This document shows, one piece after another, positions 6,291-6,341 of a stretch of 6,341 nt of DNA (position 1 is the first letter of the stretch; the number at the start of each line of letters is the position of its first letter). Source of the DNA: an uncultured Ruminococcus sp. (GTDB lineage Bacteria; Bacillota; Clostridia; Oscillospirales; Acutalibacteraceae). Below the pieces are notes generated by a model, which saw nothing but the letters and a program-made list of their open reading frames with translations, was not told where the DNA came from and did not search any database. The stretch is taken from positions 1-6,341 of the forward strand of contig CACYCD010000050.1 of assembly GCA_902772755.1 (NCBI GenBank), written 5' to 3'. The position numbers and the translations under genes were made by a program.

Positions 6291-6341
6291 TTTGTAAAAT
6301 TTCAAACAAGCTCAAAATATATCAAAACTAAAACAACGGAA

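Noticed and set aside
6277..6315. TTG at 6315 as start of the secreted protein
   Set aside because: It would put 13 extra residues before a normal signal peptide and lacks a ribosome binding site. The ATG at 6276 has both.
1..6341. Mobile element, CRISPR array, tRNA, defence system or biosynthetic cluster
   Set aside because: No transposase, terminal repeats, spaced repeats, tRNA-like cloverleaf or toxin-antitoxin pair was visible on either strand.

Overview
The window looks like chromosomal DNA of a low-to-moderate GC Clostridia bacterium, most likely Ruminococcus-like (Oscillospiraceae). The evidence is the clustered glgC-glgD-glgA set with a separate GlgD subunit, which is a Firmicutes arrangement. 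Strong AGGAGG-type ribosome binding sites and AT-rich intergenic DNA agree. The genus is inferred, not proven.

Layout. (1) Bases 1-883, plus strand: a -10 box, a ribosome binding site and a gene for a two-helix membrane-anchored protein of unknown function. (2) Bases 902-931: a strong hairpin between two convergent genes, probably a shared terminator. (3) Bases 941-4748, minus strand, transcribed right to left: glgC, glgD and glgA. glgC and glgD overlap by ATGA, and glgA follows after 59 bases. (4) Bases 4749-5121: a 373-base intergenic region. It holds a good promoter facing glgC, a palindrome beside its -35 box, a roughly 200-base glgC leader with a foldable GC-richer core, and the terminator of the next gene. 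(5) Bases 5122-6276, minus strand: a secreted, lysine-rich, propeller-like protein of unknown function.

How the genes work together. GlgC, helped by the catalytically degenerate GlgD, makes ADP-glucose from glucose-1-phosphate and ATP. GlgA adds that glucose to the growing alpha-1,4-glucan. Branching enzyme (glgB) and phosphorylase (glgP) are not in the window. The two flanking genes are in separate transcription units, and nothing in the sequence ties them to glycogen.

The most interesting items are the glgC leader and the GlgA active site. The leader can fold into a three-stem junction whose wobble pairs are all compatible only with the strand that carries glgC. GlgA has glycine where the ADP-glucose-binding lysine of the KxGGL motif normally sits, while its other catalytic residues are kept. 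I see no mobile element, CRISPR array, tRNA or rRNA.
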